Source: Bradyrhizobium sp. cir1
GTDB lineage: Bacteria > Pseudomonadota > Alphaproteobacteria > Rhizobiales > Xanthobacteraceae
Direction: 5' to 3'
NCBI RefSeq assembly: GCF_014198245.1
Contig: NZ_JACIHE010000005.1
Coordinates: 328,082-392,081 of the forward strand
Length of the DNA stretch: 64,000 nt
Part shown: positions 8,415-16,961 of the stretch, in pieces
How positions within the stretch are numbered: position 1 is the first letter of the stretch
Layout: each line of letters begins with the position of its first letter
Program-made: the position numbers and the translations under genes
Notes under the pieces: model-generated
The model's database searches: none
What the model was told of the DNA's origin: nothing
What the model saw: the letters and a program-made list of their open reading frames with translations, nothing else

Positions 8415-9275
8415 TTACGGCTTTGGTATCTCTAATCGGAATCTGGCAGCGCCGCCCTGGCCGAGCGGCATCTCCAGTTCGGGCAGGATCGTTTTGAGCT
8501 CGCCGTGCAGCGTGTAGGGCGGATTGACGATCAAAAGTCCGGTGGAAGTGAGGGGCCCGCCGTCGAGTTGCGGTGCGGCGCTGAATTCGAGGCGCAGGCA
8601 TTTGCCCGGTGGTTTTGCTGCGGCAGCGAGCCGCGCCACTGATTGCGCCAGCGTGTCGGTGGCACGTCGGTTCTTGGCGGGATACCAGATTACATAGATA
8701 CCGGTCGGCCATTTCGCGAAGGCTGCCGAGAAGGCTTCGCCCAGCCGCTCAAACTCGTCCTTTGCCTCGAATGGCGGATCGATCAGCACGAGACCACGGC
8801 GCTCTTTCGGTGGGACAAAAGCCGGTAGCGCGACCCAGCCGTCGAGATCGACCACGCGAGCCTGCTCGTCGCGGCGCAGCACGTCGATCAGTGCCTTGCG
8901 GGCCTTCGGCTCGAGCTCGCAGGCGACGAGGCGGTCCTGCGGCCGCAGCAGGCCGCGCGCGATCAGCGGCGAGCCCGGATAAGCCCTGAGCTCGCCCTTC
9001 GGATTGAAGGCGCGGACAATGTCGAGATAGGGCTTGGTCAGTGCGATGGTCTCGTTCGACAGGCGCGCCTGCATCAGCCGCGCGATGCCGGTCAGCCACT
9101 CGCCGCCGCGGCGCGCCTCATCGCTTTCGAGATCGTAGAGGCCGGCCCCGGCATGGGTGTCGATGACGCGGAACGCCCCCGGCTTGTCCTGCAGATAGGT
9201 GATGATGCGCGCCAGCACGATGTGCTTGATGACATCGGCGAAGTTGCCGGCGTGGAAGGCATGGCGGTAGTTCAT
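8415..9275 (-). CDS. rlmJ: 23S rRNA (adenine2030-N6)-methyltransferase
   Basis: 286 residues, the length of the RlmJ (YhiR) family, which methylates A2030 of 23S rRNA. Diagnostic segments are the start MNYRHAFHAGNFADVIKHI, the motif I region YDLESDEARRGGEW with DTHAGAG before it, and the catalytic motif IV LVLIDPPFEAKDEF (a DPPF form). The C-terminus carries STGLLIVNPPYTL. The gene stands alone between the cold-shock gene and an intergenic palindromic repeat. Confidence is high because motif order and total length both match. Confidence 0.95.
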   Translation of the reverse strand: MNYRHAFHAGNFADVIKHIVLARIITYLQDKPGAFRVIDTHAGAGLYDLESDEARRGGEWLTGIARLMQARLSNETIALTKPYLDIVRAFNPKGELRAYPGSPLIARGLLRPQDRLVACELEPKARKALIDVLRRDEQARVVDLDGWVALPAFVPPKERRGLVLIDPPFEAKDEFERLGEAFSAAFAKWPTGIYVIWYPAKNRRATDTLAQSVARLAAAAKPPGKCLRLEFSAAPQLDGGPLTSTGLLIVNPPYTLHGELKTILPELEMPLGQGGAARFRLEIPKP

Positions 9276-9314
9276 GCCGGAGAGTTACGACATCGCGCGA
9301 TGAAAGTAACTGCT

Positions 9315-9417
9315 GTCATTCCGGGGCGGTGCGTCAGCACCGGGCTATGGTGCGCAATTGCGCACCTGAGAATCTCGAGATTCCGGGTCTGGTGCTAACG
9401 CACCATCCCGGAATGAC
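9315..9417. repeat. Palindromic intergenic repeat, CATTCCGGG family (copy 1)
   Basis: The element opens with GTCATTCCGGGGCG and closes with CATCCCGGAATGAC, so its ends are inverted copies. An inner stem-loop is built from GGTGCGCAATTGCGCACC. It lies between rlmJ and the RNase T2 gene and matches three other elements in this window (18787, 22253, 30184) in its termini and overall size. Confidence 0.85.
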
Positions 9418-9434
9418 GATGAAAGTCTTGCGCC

Positions 9435-10127
9435 TTACCCACCCCTGATCGGCGGCATCGTCACCTGGTCGCGGCGGCAGGCGCGGCGCTCGATCTCGTC
9501 GCAGGCGCGGAATTGCAGATCCTTGCTGAGGCAGATGCGGACCTCGGACAATCGCGTCCGGTTGCAGGTGACCGAGACCGCGGCGCTGCTGAGACCCGGA
9601 TTGGCCTTGATGAAGGCCTCCTCGACGTCAGCAGGCGCCACGGTCTTGGCCTGCGACAGATCGAGATACTCGGCCGGGATCTTGATCGCGGCGCGCGCTT
9701 TGCGGATCGTCTCGAAATAGCTGCGGTCGGCGAGGCCCGAGCAGGTGCCGTGCTTGTCCCACTCGTTGAAAATCAGGCCCGGCGCCGGCATCAAATCGAG
9801 CATCGAGGAGACGATGCTGCGGCTCAGCCGCGGCGCCGGCCGCTGACAATATTCGGGGAAGCCGTTCTCGTATTGCGGCCAGAGCCCGTGCACCACGAAG
9901 GCGTAGGGCCGGCCGCCGCATTGCATCTGCGAGCGGCCGCCACGCTCGGCCGCCTCCTCGCAGAACGAGGGCGACCACGACAGTGACAGCACATAGAAAT
10001 CGAATTCGCCCGGCGCGTTCTGCCGCTTGTCCTGCGCCTTCGCGCCGCCGGCGAGCACCGCCAGCCCGGCGGCAAAGGCGAGTGAGATCACGAGACGGGA
10101 GAACGAACGCAATCTGGAATGAAACAT
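9435..10127 (-). CDS. Ribonuclease T2 family secreted RNase
   Basis: About 230 residues. A signal peptide (RLVISLAFAAGLAVLAGGAKA) directs it to the periplasm or outside. Both conserved active-site segments of the family are present: CAS1 as FVVHGLWPQYENGFP and CAS2 as FNEWDKHGTCSG, giving the two catalytic histidines. Cysteines near SFCEE, QMQCGG, YCQRP and GTCSG would form the usual disulfides. I start at the ATG at 10127, with GAGG upstream, rather than the TTG at 10142. The enzyme cleaves RNA without base specificity via 2',3'-cyclic phosphates and probably scavenges nucleotides. Confidence 0.93.
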   Translation of the reverse strand: MFHSRLRSFSRLVISLAFAAGLAVLAGGAKAQDKRQNAPGEFDFYVLSLSWSPSFCEEAAERGGRSQMQCGGRPYAFVVHGLWPQYENGFPEYCQRPAPRLSRSIVSSMLDLMPAPGLIFNEWDKHGTCSGLADRSYFETIRKARAAIKIPAEYLDLSQAKTVAPADVEEAFIKANPGLSSAAVSVTCNRTRLSEVRICLSKDLQFRACDEIERRACRRDQVTMPPIRGG

Positions 10128-10229
10128 GGCGACGCCCCTCAACTAGACTGTGCAAGCGAGCCTAGCAGGCGATGAGAACATTTCAAGAACAAATTTCGGG
10201 CGCCGAACGTTCGGCCGCTTGATCGGCCG

Positions 10230-10266
10230 AATCAGGGCCTTCGAATCAGGGCCTTCGAATCAGGGC
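10230..10266. repeat. Short tandem repeat, 14-base unit
   Basis: The unit AATCAGGGCCTTCG occurs twice in tandem (10230-10243, 10244-10257), and a third partial copy AATCAGGGC follows at 10258. The third copy contains the stop codon of the gene ending at 10260, so the array extends from the 3' end of that gene into the intergenic DNA. Confidence 0.85.
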
Positions 10267-10721
10267 TTGGCGGCGCGGCAGGCCGGGTTGTAGGCCCAGT
10301 TGCGATCGAGCCCGACCACGCACCATTCGACGCCGTTGCCGTAGCCGGCAAAGCCGCCATCCTCGATGATCGAGAAATGCACCTTGCGCACCTTGCCGTC
10401 CGTGAGCATGGCCTCGCCGGTGCAATAGCGGCGCGGGATGTTGTCGGACTGCCAGGGCCGGAACGCGACCTCGCGAACGGCCGAGAAGCCGGTGATCTTC
10501 AACGAGGAATTCCAGAACGAGCTTTCCTTCTCCCAGAACTGGGTGGCGATCGTCGGCAGCGCCCTGTCGCAATCGGCAACGGCGCCGTCATAGCGCGGCC
10601 CGCTCAGCCAGAAGTTCAGCTCCAGCGGATTGGCGGCCCGGGCCTCACCGAGCGACAGCGCCCCGAACATGAGGCCGAGCACGGCGGCGAAGCGGAGCGA
10701 TTTCAGGGAGGGGGCGCGCAT
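10260..10721 (-). CDS. Hypothetical exported protein
   Basis: 153 residues with a clear signal peptide (SLRFAAVLGLMFGALSLGEARA). The mature part has four cysteines (ADCDRA, RYCTGE, VEWCVVG, NPACRAA), probably two disulfides, and aromatic strands such as FWNSSLKITGF and VEWCVVGLDRNWAYNP. I do not recognise a named family. The ATG at 10721 is preferred over a TTG two codons upstream. It is divergent from the small exported protein at 10904, and its 3' end lies inside a tandem repeat. Confidence 0.75.
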   Translation of the reverse strand: MRAPSLKSLRFAAVLGLMFGALSLGEARAANPLELNFWLSGPRYDGAVADCDRALPTIATQFWEKESSFWNSSLKITGFSAVREVAFRPWQSDNIPRRYCTGEAMLTDGKVRKVHFSIIEDGGFAGYGNGVEWCVVGLDRNWAYNPACRAAKP

Positions 10722-10903
10722 GGGCAATCCGGACAGCTGGGTCTTGCGAAGGTCGGACGGTGCCGCGAAGGCCGGAAGAGGTCAAGTGCAGCGCGGCAAC
10801 ACTTCGCCACGAGTTGACGAGAAGGTCGCGGCCGGCAGGCCTCGGTTCTTTTCACTTTGGTCCCGGCACCGTAAACTGGCGCCAGCCAATTGGAGTGACG
10901 GGA

Positions 10904-11197
10904 ATGCGAATCATTGCGGCCGCGGGCCTTCTTGCCTTGGGTATGATGGCGAGCCAGTCGGCGCGCGCCGATATCCTTCCGGTGCCTCCGTTCAAGGGCA
11001 ACGACACCGGCGGTATCATCGCCTATTCGATGGCGACCCAGGTCGATGCGCGGCAGGTCGCGGTCGATCATTGCGCGCGCTACGGCAAGGTCGTCAAATT
11101 CCTCGGCGTGCAGGCCTATGAGGGCGGTTACATCTCATTCTCCTGCCGCTGGGTGCCCTATGGCGCCGCCGATCGGCCGATCCGCACGCTGTACTGA
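10904..11197 (+). CDS. Small hypothetical exported protein
   Basis: 97 residues with a signal peptide (RIIAAAGLLALGMMASQSARA, cleaved before DILPVPPF). The mature domain of about 75 residues contains two cysteines (DHCARYGK and FSCRWVPYG) and the segment GGIIAYSMATQVDARQVAVDHCARYGK. The ATG has GGAG about nine bases upstream. I do not recognise the family. It is followed closely by the DUF3617 gene on the same strand and may share its transcript. Confidence 0.75.
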   Translation: MRIIAAAGLLALGMMASQSARADILPVPPFKGNDTGGIIAYSMATQVDARQVAVDHCARYGKVVKFLGVQAYEGGYISFSCRWVPYGAADRPIRTLY

Positions 11198-11241
11198 GGC
11201 GTTGTCGTAAGCACAACCTCTCTCAGCCGGGAGCCTCTCAT

Positions 11242-11775
11242 ATGACGCGCAAACTCGCTTTGCTCGGCTCGACCCTTTGCGTCGCGTTGTCAGCAGCCAG
11301 CGCCTCTGCCGACGACCTGCCGGTGCGCAAGGCCGGTCTCTGGGAAATGAAGATGGTCAGGAGCGGCGGCTCGGCGATGCCCGAGATGACCATGCAGCAC
11401 TGCACCGACGAGACCGTCGACAAGGAGATGAGCAACAACGTCTCGCCGATGGCCAAGCAGATCTGCGCCAAGCGGGACATCAGGAAGACCGCAACCGGCT
11501 ATGTCAGCGATTCCGAATGCAGCGTCGCCGGCATCAGCACGACCTCGCACGCCGAGATCACCGGCGATTTCAACTCGGCCTACACGGTGAAGACCACCTC
11601 GCACGCGCAGGGCGGCGCCGCGGGCGCTACGGGGCGCGATACCGCCGTGACGCTCGAAGCCAAATGGCTCGGCGCCTGCAAGCCGGACCAGAAGCCCGGC
11701 GACATCGTAATGCCCGGCGGCTTCAAGATGAACGTGCGCGACATGGACAAGCTGAAGGCGCTCTTGCCGAAGTAG
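11242..11775 (+). CDS. DUF3617 domain-containing exported protein
   Basis: 177 residues. A signal peptide ends at SASADDLP. The rest follows the DUF3617 pattern: an early GLWEMKMV strand, CTDETVDKEM, an Ile-Cys-Ala region with paired cysteines (QICAKRDIR, SECSVAG), then AEITGDFNSAYTVKTTSHA and EAKWLGACKPDQKPGDIVMP. The family consists of periplasmic or surface proteins of unknown function that are common in proteobacteria. The gene starts 44 bases after the preceding small exported protein. Confidence 0.88.
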   Translation: MTRKLALLGSTLCVALSAASASADDLPVRKAGLWEMKMVRSGGSAMPEMTMQHCTDETVDKEMSNNVSPMAKQICAKRDIRKTATGYVSDSECSVAGISTTSHAEITGDFNSAYTVKTTSHAQGGAAGATGRDTAVTLEAKWLGACKPDQKPGDIVMPGGFKMNVRDMDKLKALLPK

Positions 11776-11795
11776 CTGTAGCTCGGATGATCTTT

Positions 11796-11948
11796 CCCTC
11801 TCCCCTTGCGGGAGAGGGTGGCTCGCCGCATAGCGGCGAGACGGGTGAGGGGTATCTCTCCGCGCGTGACTCTCTCGCTGTTGAATTCGTGGAGGCAACC
11901 TCTCATCCGACGCTTCGCGCCATCTTCTCCCGCAAGGGGAGAAGGAAG
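11796..11948. repeat. Intergenic palindromic repeat, CCCTCTCCCC...GGGAGAAGG family (copy 1)
   Basis: The element begins with a stem (CCCTCTCCCCTTGCGGGAGAGGG), continues with GGCTCGCCGC and a GCGGCGAG inverted arm, and ends with TTCTCCCGCAAGGGGAGAA. The same order is found at 35328 and, inverted, at 16759. It fills the space between two convergent genes. Confidence 0.85.
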
Positions 11949-11955
11949 ATGGCGC

Positions 11956-13341
11956 CTACACCGGAATCCTCACGCTCGCCCTCAATCCCCCCATCGGGCT
12001 GTCACCCAGCGTGATGTCGCCGCCATGGGAGCGGGCGATGTCGCGGGCGATGGCGAGGCCAAGGCCCGTGCCGCCTTCATCCTGGTTGCGGGCGTTATCG
12101 AGCCGCAGGAACGGCTTGAACACTTCTTCGCGCAAGTGAACGGGAATGCCGGGGCCGTCGTCGTCGATGGTGACGGTCAAATAACGGTGATCGCGCTGGC
12201 CGGTGATGGCGATGCTCTTGCCGTAGCGCGCCGCGTTGGTGACGAGGTTGGCGAGGCAGCGCTTGAACGAGGCCGGTTTCACCGTCACCACGGGCAGGCC
12301 GTTGAACGCCACGGTCGCGGTGTGGCCGTGGCGCTCGGCGTCGCTGCGCAGCTCCTCGAGCGCCTGCGCCATGTCGGTCGGCTGCGACTGCTCGCCGGAA
12401 TCGCCGCGGGCAAACGCAAGGTAATCCTCCAGCATCATCGACATCTCGTCGACGTCCTTGCGCATGCCTTCGAGCTCGGGGCTGTCGCCGATCAGCGCCA
12501 GCTCGAGCTTGAAGCGGGTCAGGATGGTGCGCAGATCGTGGCTGACGCCGGCGAGCATCGCGGTGCGCTGCTCCATGGTGCGCTCGATGCGCGACTTCAT
12601 CTCGAGGAAGGCGACTGCCGCACGCCGCACCTCGCGCGCGCCGCGCGGGCGGAAGTTCGGCGCCTCGCGGCCCTTGCCGAAACTCTCGGCGGCATCGGCA
12701 AGCCGCAGGATCGGCTTGATCTGGTTGCGCAGGAACAGCACCGCGACGATCAAGAGGATCGAGGACGTGCCGACCATCCAGAACAGGAAGATTTCCGAGT
12801 TCGAGGCGTAGGCGGCGCTGCGCTGTGCGAACACGCGCATCACGGTGTCGTCGAGCTGGATGCGGATCTCGACGAGGTTGGAGCGGCCGACCGTGTCGAT
12901 CCAGAACGAGCGGCCGATCTGGCGGCCGAGCTGCACGGACAATGTCTGGTCGAGCAGCGAGAAGAACGGCTTGGGGCCGGGCGGCGGCATGTCGCCGGGG
13001 GGCAGGAAATCGACCACCAACTGCAACCGCTGCCCGATGCTCTTGAGCTGCGCGCGGTCCTTATCCTGCGGATAGCTTTTGTAGACGTCGATCAGCGCGG
13101 CAATGTCCTGCACCACCGCGGCAGACAGTCGCCGTGTCACAGTGTTCCAGTGCCGCTCCATGAACACGAAGGCGACCACGGTCTGCAGGATCACCATCGG
13201 CACGATCATGATGAGGAGCGCGCGGGCATAGAGGCCGGTCGGCATCCAGCCCTTGAACGCATTGCCCATCCAGCCATTGGCGGCCGAAACGCGGCCGGCG
13301 GCGCTTTTCAGAAGCGTCAGGCCGGTATCGATCGTGCTCAT
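11956..13341 (-). CDS. Membrane sensor histidine kinase (EnvZ-like)
   Basis: 461 residues. An N-terminal transmembrane helix (RALLIMIVPMVILQTVVAFVF), a periplasmic sensor region of about 110 residues, and a second helix (FWMVGTSSILLIVAVLFLRNQI) lead into a HAMP segment. The H box is GVSHDLRTILTRFKLELAL, followed by N (LANLVTNAARYG), G1 (DDDGPGIP) and G2 (GTGLGLAIARDIA). The gene follows the OmpR-type regulator after 18 bases and forms an operon with it and a MarR gene. EnvZ-like order and the missing PAS domain suggest an envelope or osmotic signal; the actual ligand cannot be read from sequence. Confidence 0.95.
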   Translation of the reverse strand: MSTIDTGLTLLKSAAGRVSAANGWMGNAFKGWMPTGLYARALLIMIVPMVILQTVVAFVFMERHWNTVTRRLSAAVVQDIAALIDVYKSYPQDKDRAQLKSIGQRLQLVVDFLPPGDMPPPGPKPFFSLLDQTLSVQLGRQIGRSFWIDTVGRSNLVEIRIQLDDTVMRVFAQRSAAYASNSEIFLFWMVGTSSILLIVAVLFLRNQIKPILRLADAAESFGKGREAPNFRPRGAREVRRAAVAFLEMKSRIERTMEQRTAMLAGVSHDLRTILTRFKLELALIGDSPELEGMRKDVDEMSMMLEDYLAFARGDSGEQSQPTDMAQALEELRSDAERHGHTATVAFNGLPVVTVKPASFKRCLANLVTNAARYGKSIAITGQRDHRYLTVTIDDDGPGIPVHLREEVFKPFLRLDNARNQDEGGTGLGLAIARDIARSHGGDITLGDSPMGGLRASVRIPV

Positions 13342-13359
13342 CTAGCGCGCTTCACTGCT

Positions 13360-14091
13360 TTATGGCGAGGCCACCAGGCGGTAGCCGATGCCGCGCACCG
13401 CCTGCAGGAACAGCGGATTGGCGGGGTCCGTCTCGATCTTGCGCCGGAGGCGGTTGATCTGCACGTCGACGGCGCGCTCGTTGACGCTGCCATTGCCGGT
13501 CAGCGCGCTGCGCGGCACGGTTTCGCCCGGAGTTTCCGAGAGAATGCGCAGCATCTCGCGCTCGCGATCGGTGAGGTGGATGACCTCCTCGCCCTGGCGC
13601 AATTCACCGCGATCGAGATGGTAGACGTAGGGACCGAACGCGATCTTCTCGACGGTCGTGGCCTGTGGCGGCGGCGCTGCGCGCTTGAGGATGTTGTTGA
13701 TGCGCAGCGCAAGCTCGCGCGGCTCGAACGGTTTGGCAACGTAATCGTCGGCACCGATCTGGAGGCCCTCGATGCGGGCTTCGGCCTCATGGCGCGCCGT
13801 CAGCATCACGATCGGCACCGAGGAGGAGGTCCGGATGAAGCGGGCAAGGTCGAAGCCGGTCTCGCCGGGCATCATGACGTCGAGGATCAAGAGGTCGAAA
13901 TGCAGCCCCAGCAGTTTCGAGCGCGCATCGCCAGCGCTTGCTGCGGTGGTGACGCGATAGCCCTCGCTGGCGAGAAAGCGCGAGAGCAGGTCGCGGATGC
14001 GGCGGTCGTCGTCGACCAGCAGCAGATGCGGGGCATCGTCGGCGGGTTGCACCGGCGGACGGGCGAGCGTGGCTGCGAGCGGCACGGTCAC
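13360..14091 (-). CDS. OmpR-family two-component response regulator
   Basis: 243 residues. The receiver domain shows VDDD acid residues, the phospho-acceptor in LLILDVMMPGETGFDL, the conserved threonine in VMLTARH and the lysine in YVAKPFEP. The winged-helix output domain reads LTDREREMLRILSETPGE and ends in ERAVDVQINRLRRKIETDP and QAVRGIGYRL. About 20 unstructured residues precede the receiver. The start is GTG at 14091, overlapping the MarR stop by four bases, so the two are translationally coupled. Its partner is the histidine kinase just downstream. Confidence 0.95.
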   Translation of the reverse strand: MTVPLAATLARPPVQPADDAPHLLLVDDDRRIRDLLSRFLASEGYRVTTAASAGDARSKLLGLHFDLLILDVMMPGETGFDLARFIRTSSSVPIVMLTARHEAEARIEGLQIGADDYVAKPFEPRELALRINNILKRAAPPPQATTVEKIAFGPYVYHLDRGELRQGEEVIHLTDREREMLRILSETPGETVPRSALTGNGSVNERAVDVQINRLRRKIETDPANPLFLQAVRGIGYRLVASP

Positions 14092-14630
14092 TCCTTCGAG
14101 TCTTGATTGTCGGAGGCGAAGATCGTCTCGAGCACCTTGTCCGGATCGTCGCGGTCGATCATCGCGCGCAGGAAGCGCTTGACCGTCTCGGCGTCCTGCG
14201 GCGCCATCTCGGCAAGCGCCTTGGTGATCCGCGTGGTCTGGAGGCCCGCGAGCTTCTGCACCAGCGCCTCGCCCTTCGGTGTGGCATAGAGCAGGCGCTG
14301 GCGGCGGTCATTGTCGCCGGTCTTCTGCACGATATAGCCCTCGTCCAGGAGCTGCTTGAGCACCCGGCCGAGCGACTGCTTTGTGATGCGCAGGACGTCG
14401 AGCAGGTCGGCGACCTTCAGGCCCGGATAGCGGTAGACGAAGTGCATGACGCGGTGATGGGCCCGGCCGAAGCCGAACGCCTCCAGCTCCTGGTCGGGAT
14501 CGCCGACGAAATCGCGATAGGCGAAGAACAGCAGCTCGATGATATCCCAGCGCAAATTGCCTCCATCGCCTGCGGCCGGCTTGGCCCCGGCGGCATCTTG
14601 AGGGGGAGTCGCGAAATTTATGTCAGGCAT
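14088..14630 (-). CDS. MarR-family transcriptional regulator
   Basis: About 180 residues. A winged helix-turn-helix of MarR type is visible: LEAFGFGRAHHRVMHFVYRYPG, then VADLLDVLRITKQSLGRVLKQLLDEGYI as the recognition helix, and the wing TGDNDRRQRLLYATPKGEAL. I choose the ATG at 14630 (MPDINFATPP). It is the first gene of a MarR / response regulator / histidine kinase operon, divergent from ilvE, and an eight-base inverted repeat lies in the shared upstream region. It may autoregulate the operon or control ilvE; the ligand is unknown. Confidence 0.92.
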   Translation of the reverse strand: MPDINFATPPQDAAGAKPAAGDGGNLRWDIIELLFFAYRDFVGDPDQELEAFGFGRAHHRVMHFVYRYPGLKVADLLDVLRITKQSLGRVLKQLLDEGYIVQKTGDNDRRQRLLYATPKGEALVQKLAGLQTTRITKALAEMAPQDAETVKRFLRAMIDRDDPDKVLETIFASDNQDSKE

Positions 14631-14969
14631 ATTGACGTATCTTGGGTTCAATGTTACAAAACGATCAACCCGTACGAAATTTTAGATCGTTTCGCGCCGG
14701 GTGGCATCGTAGCAGGGCGGCCGGAGAGAGCCGGACAGGCGGCGACGGCCGAAGCAGATCTACCGTACGATTGTCGAGCGGCATTTCGGCAAAACATACT
14801 GGACTTCCGTCTTCCGCAAAAGCATGTCCTCGGCGACATGCTGGCCACGGAAACCGGCCGGAACAAGGCTGGCGGCGGTCCGGCGAGAAACCCAATCAAG
14901 CCAGCCGGGCCCGAAACGGGCAGGCGGGCGCCAGAAACAGCGCCGCCAGCGACAGCGGGAGGCAAGGAC
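14631..14969. other. Divergent MarR/ilvE control region with inverted repeat
   Basis: This 339-base gap holds no gene. It contains a perfect inverted repeat, AAACGATC at 14659-14666 and GATCGTTT at 14685-14692, in an AT-rich stretch just before the MarR start. This is a plausible operator for the MarR protein. The remainder, up to the ilvE ribosome binding site, is GC-rich and without recognised elements, so the ilvE leader may be long. Confidence 0.5.
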
Positions 14970-16052
14970 ATGAGCATGAAATTCGACATCCAGCCCGCAT
15001 CCAATCCGACGTCCGAAAAGGACCGTATCGCCAAACTGGTGGACCCTGGTTTCGGGCGGGTCTTCACCGACCACATGGCGGTCGTCCGCTACAACCAGGC
15101 CAAGGGCGGCTGGTACGAGGCCCGCGTCGAGGCACGCGCCAACTTCCAGATCGATCCGGCCGGCGCGGTCCTGCACTACGCGCAGGAGATTTTTGAAGGC
15201 CTCAAGGCCTACAAGCGCGACGATGGCGGCGTGAACCTGTTCCGCCCCGATGCCAATGCGCGGCGCTTCAGGGACTCGGCCGACCGCATGGCGATGGCGC
15301 AGCTGCCGGAGGACGTCTTCATCGAGGCGGTCGAGCAGGTCGTGCGCATCGACCGCGCCTGGATGCCGGGCGGGGAGGGCAGCCTTTACTTGCGCCCCTT
15401 CATGATCGCGAGCGAGACTTTCCTCGGCGTCAAGCCGTCGTCCGAATACATCTTCGCGGTGATTGCCTCGCCCGTTGGCTCATACTTCAAGGGCGGGCCT
15501 GCGCCGGTGTCGATCTGGGTCTCCGAGAACTACACGCGCGCTGCGATCGGCGGCACCGGCGCGGTCAAATGCGGCGGCAATTATGCCGCGAGCCTGCGCG
15601 CCCAGGCCGAAGCGATTCAGCACGGCTGCGATCAGGTCGTCTTCCTCGATGCGGTCGAGCGCCGCTATATCGAGGAGCTTGGCGGCATGAACGTCTTCTT
15701 CGTGTTCGACGACGGCTCGCTCTCGACGCCGCCGCTCGGCACGATTTTGCCGGGTATCACCCGCGACTCCATCATCACGCTTGCCCGCGACGCGGGTAAG
15801 ACGGTGCGCGAAGAACCCTATTCGCTCGATCAATGGCGCAAGGATGCGGCCTCGGGCAGGCTGAAGGAAGCGTTTGCCTGCGGCACCGCCGCCGTGATCT
15901 CGCCGATCGGAAAGGTGCGTTCGGTGAGCGGCGATTTCGAGATCTCGGGCGGCGCTGCCGGCCCCGTCGCCATGGGCCTGCGCAAGCAGCTCGTCGACAT
16001 CCAGTACGGCCGCACCAACGATCCGCACAACTGGATCCGCAAGGTGTTTTGA
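14970..16052 (+). CDS. ilvE: Branched-chain amino acid aminotransferase
   Basis: 360 residues of PLP fold type IV. The enzyme interconverts Leu, Ile and Val with their 2-oxo acids. Landmarks: YAQEIFEGLKAYKRDDG, the substrate-site segment LYLRPFMIASE, the PLP lysine in GAVKCGGNYAASL, EELGGMNVFFV, LPGITRDSIITLAR, and EAFACGTAAVISPIG. The frame stays open for a long way upstream, but the real start is the ATG at 14970, which has GGAGG eight bases before it and begins at family homology. The length fits the longer eukaryote-like class of IlvE. It is divergent from the MarR-led regulatory operon. Confidence 0.96.
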   Translation: MSMKFDIQPASNPTSEKDRIAKLVDPGFGRVFTDHMAVVRYNQAKGGWYEARVEARANFQIDPAGAVLHYAQEIFEGLKAYKRDDGGVNLFRPDANARRFRDSADRMAMAQLPEDVFIEAVEQVVRIDRAWMPGGEGSLYLRPFMIASETFLGVKPSSEYIFAVIASPVGSYFKGGPAPVSIWVSENYTRAAIGGTGAVKCGGNYAASLRAQAEAIQHGCDQVVFLDAVERRYIEELGGMNVFFVFDDGSLSTPPLGTILPGITRDSIITLARDAGKTVREEPYSLDQWRKDAASGRLKEAFACGTAAVISPIGKVRSVSGDFEISGGAAGPVAMGLRKQLVDIQYGRTNDPHNWIRKVF

Positions 16053-16231
16053 TTCCTTGTGCCCCGGACGGAGTGCCGGGGCCAAGTTCGCGAAACGGAT
16101 TGGCAGCGCATCTTCCTGCGAAGGCGGTGCGCTCCGTTCTTGCCTGGACGGCGCCAACCGTTAGTTGTTGAAAGCGTCAGTGCAACTGTGTGACAATGGC
16201 TGGGACATCAAGTCTCTCAGACGTTGCGATC

Positions 16232-16750
16232 ATGCCTACCTCTCTCCCCCAGCCAATCAAATGGGCCGTATCCGCTGTCGTAACGGCAGTCGCTGTCTTC
16301 GGTATTCTAACATTGGGTCCCAGGCCCACGGTCGAGGTGGCCGACCGGGTCATCAGCGTGGCCGACACTGACGCCGAGATGAATGCCGCGATCGCTCGCG
16401 CACGCGCTACGCTGCCTGTCTTCTGGGCTTCCTATGAGGCACTAAAACGGATGGAGACGGATCACTCTCTCAAGGTGCGATTTCGGACCGTCGGCAATGA
16501 CGAGCACATCTGGATGAGCGACGTGAAGAAGCTTCCGAGCGGCGAATATGCCGCGCGTTTCGCGGACACGCCTCGGAATCTGCCAGGAAAGCGGTTCGGA
16601 GACCTCGCCGAGTTCAAGGATGCCGACATCTCGGACTGGATGTTCATGCGCAACGGCAAGATCGTCGGCGGCGAAACCATCAAGCCGCTGCTCAAATCCA
16701 TGCCGAAATCCGACGCCGACGCGCTCCGGGCGCGGATGGAGCAGCCGTAG
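16232..16750 (+). CDS. DUF2314 domain-containing membrane-anchored protein
   Basis: About 172 residues. A single hydrophobic helix near the N-terminus (KWAVSAVVTAVAVFGILTLG) precedes a DUF2314 domain. The domain shows DTDAEMNAAIARARATLPVFWASY, KVRFRTVGNDEHIWMSDV, PRNLPGKRFGDLAEF, DISDWMFMRNGKIVGGETI. The start is uncertain: ATG at 16196 or GTG at 16190 would add residues before the helix, and none has a strong ribosome binding site. The function of DUF2314 is unknown; related proteins include YegJ. The gene lies between ilvE and hisS and is followed by a palindromic repeat. Confidence 0.78.
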   Translation: MPTSLPQPIKWAVSAVVTAVAVFGILTLGPRPTVEVADRVISVADTDAEMNAAIARARATLPVFWASYEALKRMETDHSLKVRFRTVGNDEHIWMSDVKKLPSGEYAARFADTPRNLPGKRFGDLAEFKDADISDWMFMRNGKIVGGETIKPLLKSMPKSDADALRARMEQP

Positions 16751-16758
16751 TCGGCTCT

Positions 16759-16914
16759 TCCCTTCTCCCCTTGTTGCGGGAGAAGGTGGCGCGAAGCGCC
16801 GGATGAGGGGTTGTTTCCGCAAGGGATTCTCTTGCGCCCGCGCTAGCGGATGGAGACCCCTCACCCGTCTCGCCGCTACCGCGGCGAGCCACCCTCTCCC
16901 GCAAGGGGAAAGGG
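16759..16914. repeat. Intergenic palindromic repeat, CCCTCTCCCC family (inverted copy)
   Basis: It starts with CCTTCTCCCCTTGTTGCGGGAGAAGG and ends with ACCCTCTCCCGCAAGGGGAAAGGG, with a CGCCGCTACCGCGGCG hairpin between. This is the reverse orientation of the elements at 11796 and 35328. It fills the gap between the DUF2314 gene and hisS. Confidence 0.83.
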
Positions 16915-16961
16915 AAAAGGCAGCGGTTGCCGCCCCGCGCCCCGGCTGGTAAACGCCGCGC

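Noticed and set aside
11806..14106. A 766-residue plus-strand frame across the histidine kinase and response regulator
   Set aside because: Shadow of two well-defined genes on the other strand; no family signature, and its start lies in a repeat.
14103..14969. The long N-terminal extension of the ilvE frame
   Set aside because: It overlaps the MarR gene antisense and its control region; a strong ribosome binding site and family homology start at 14970.
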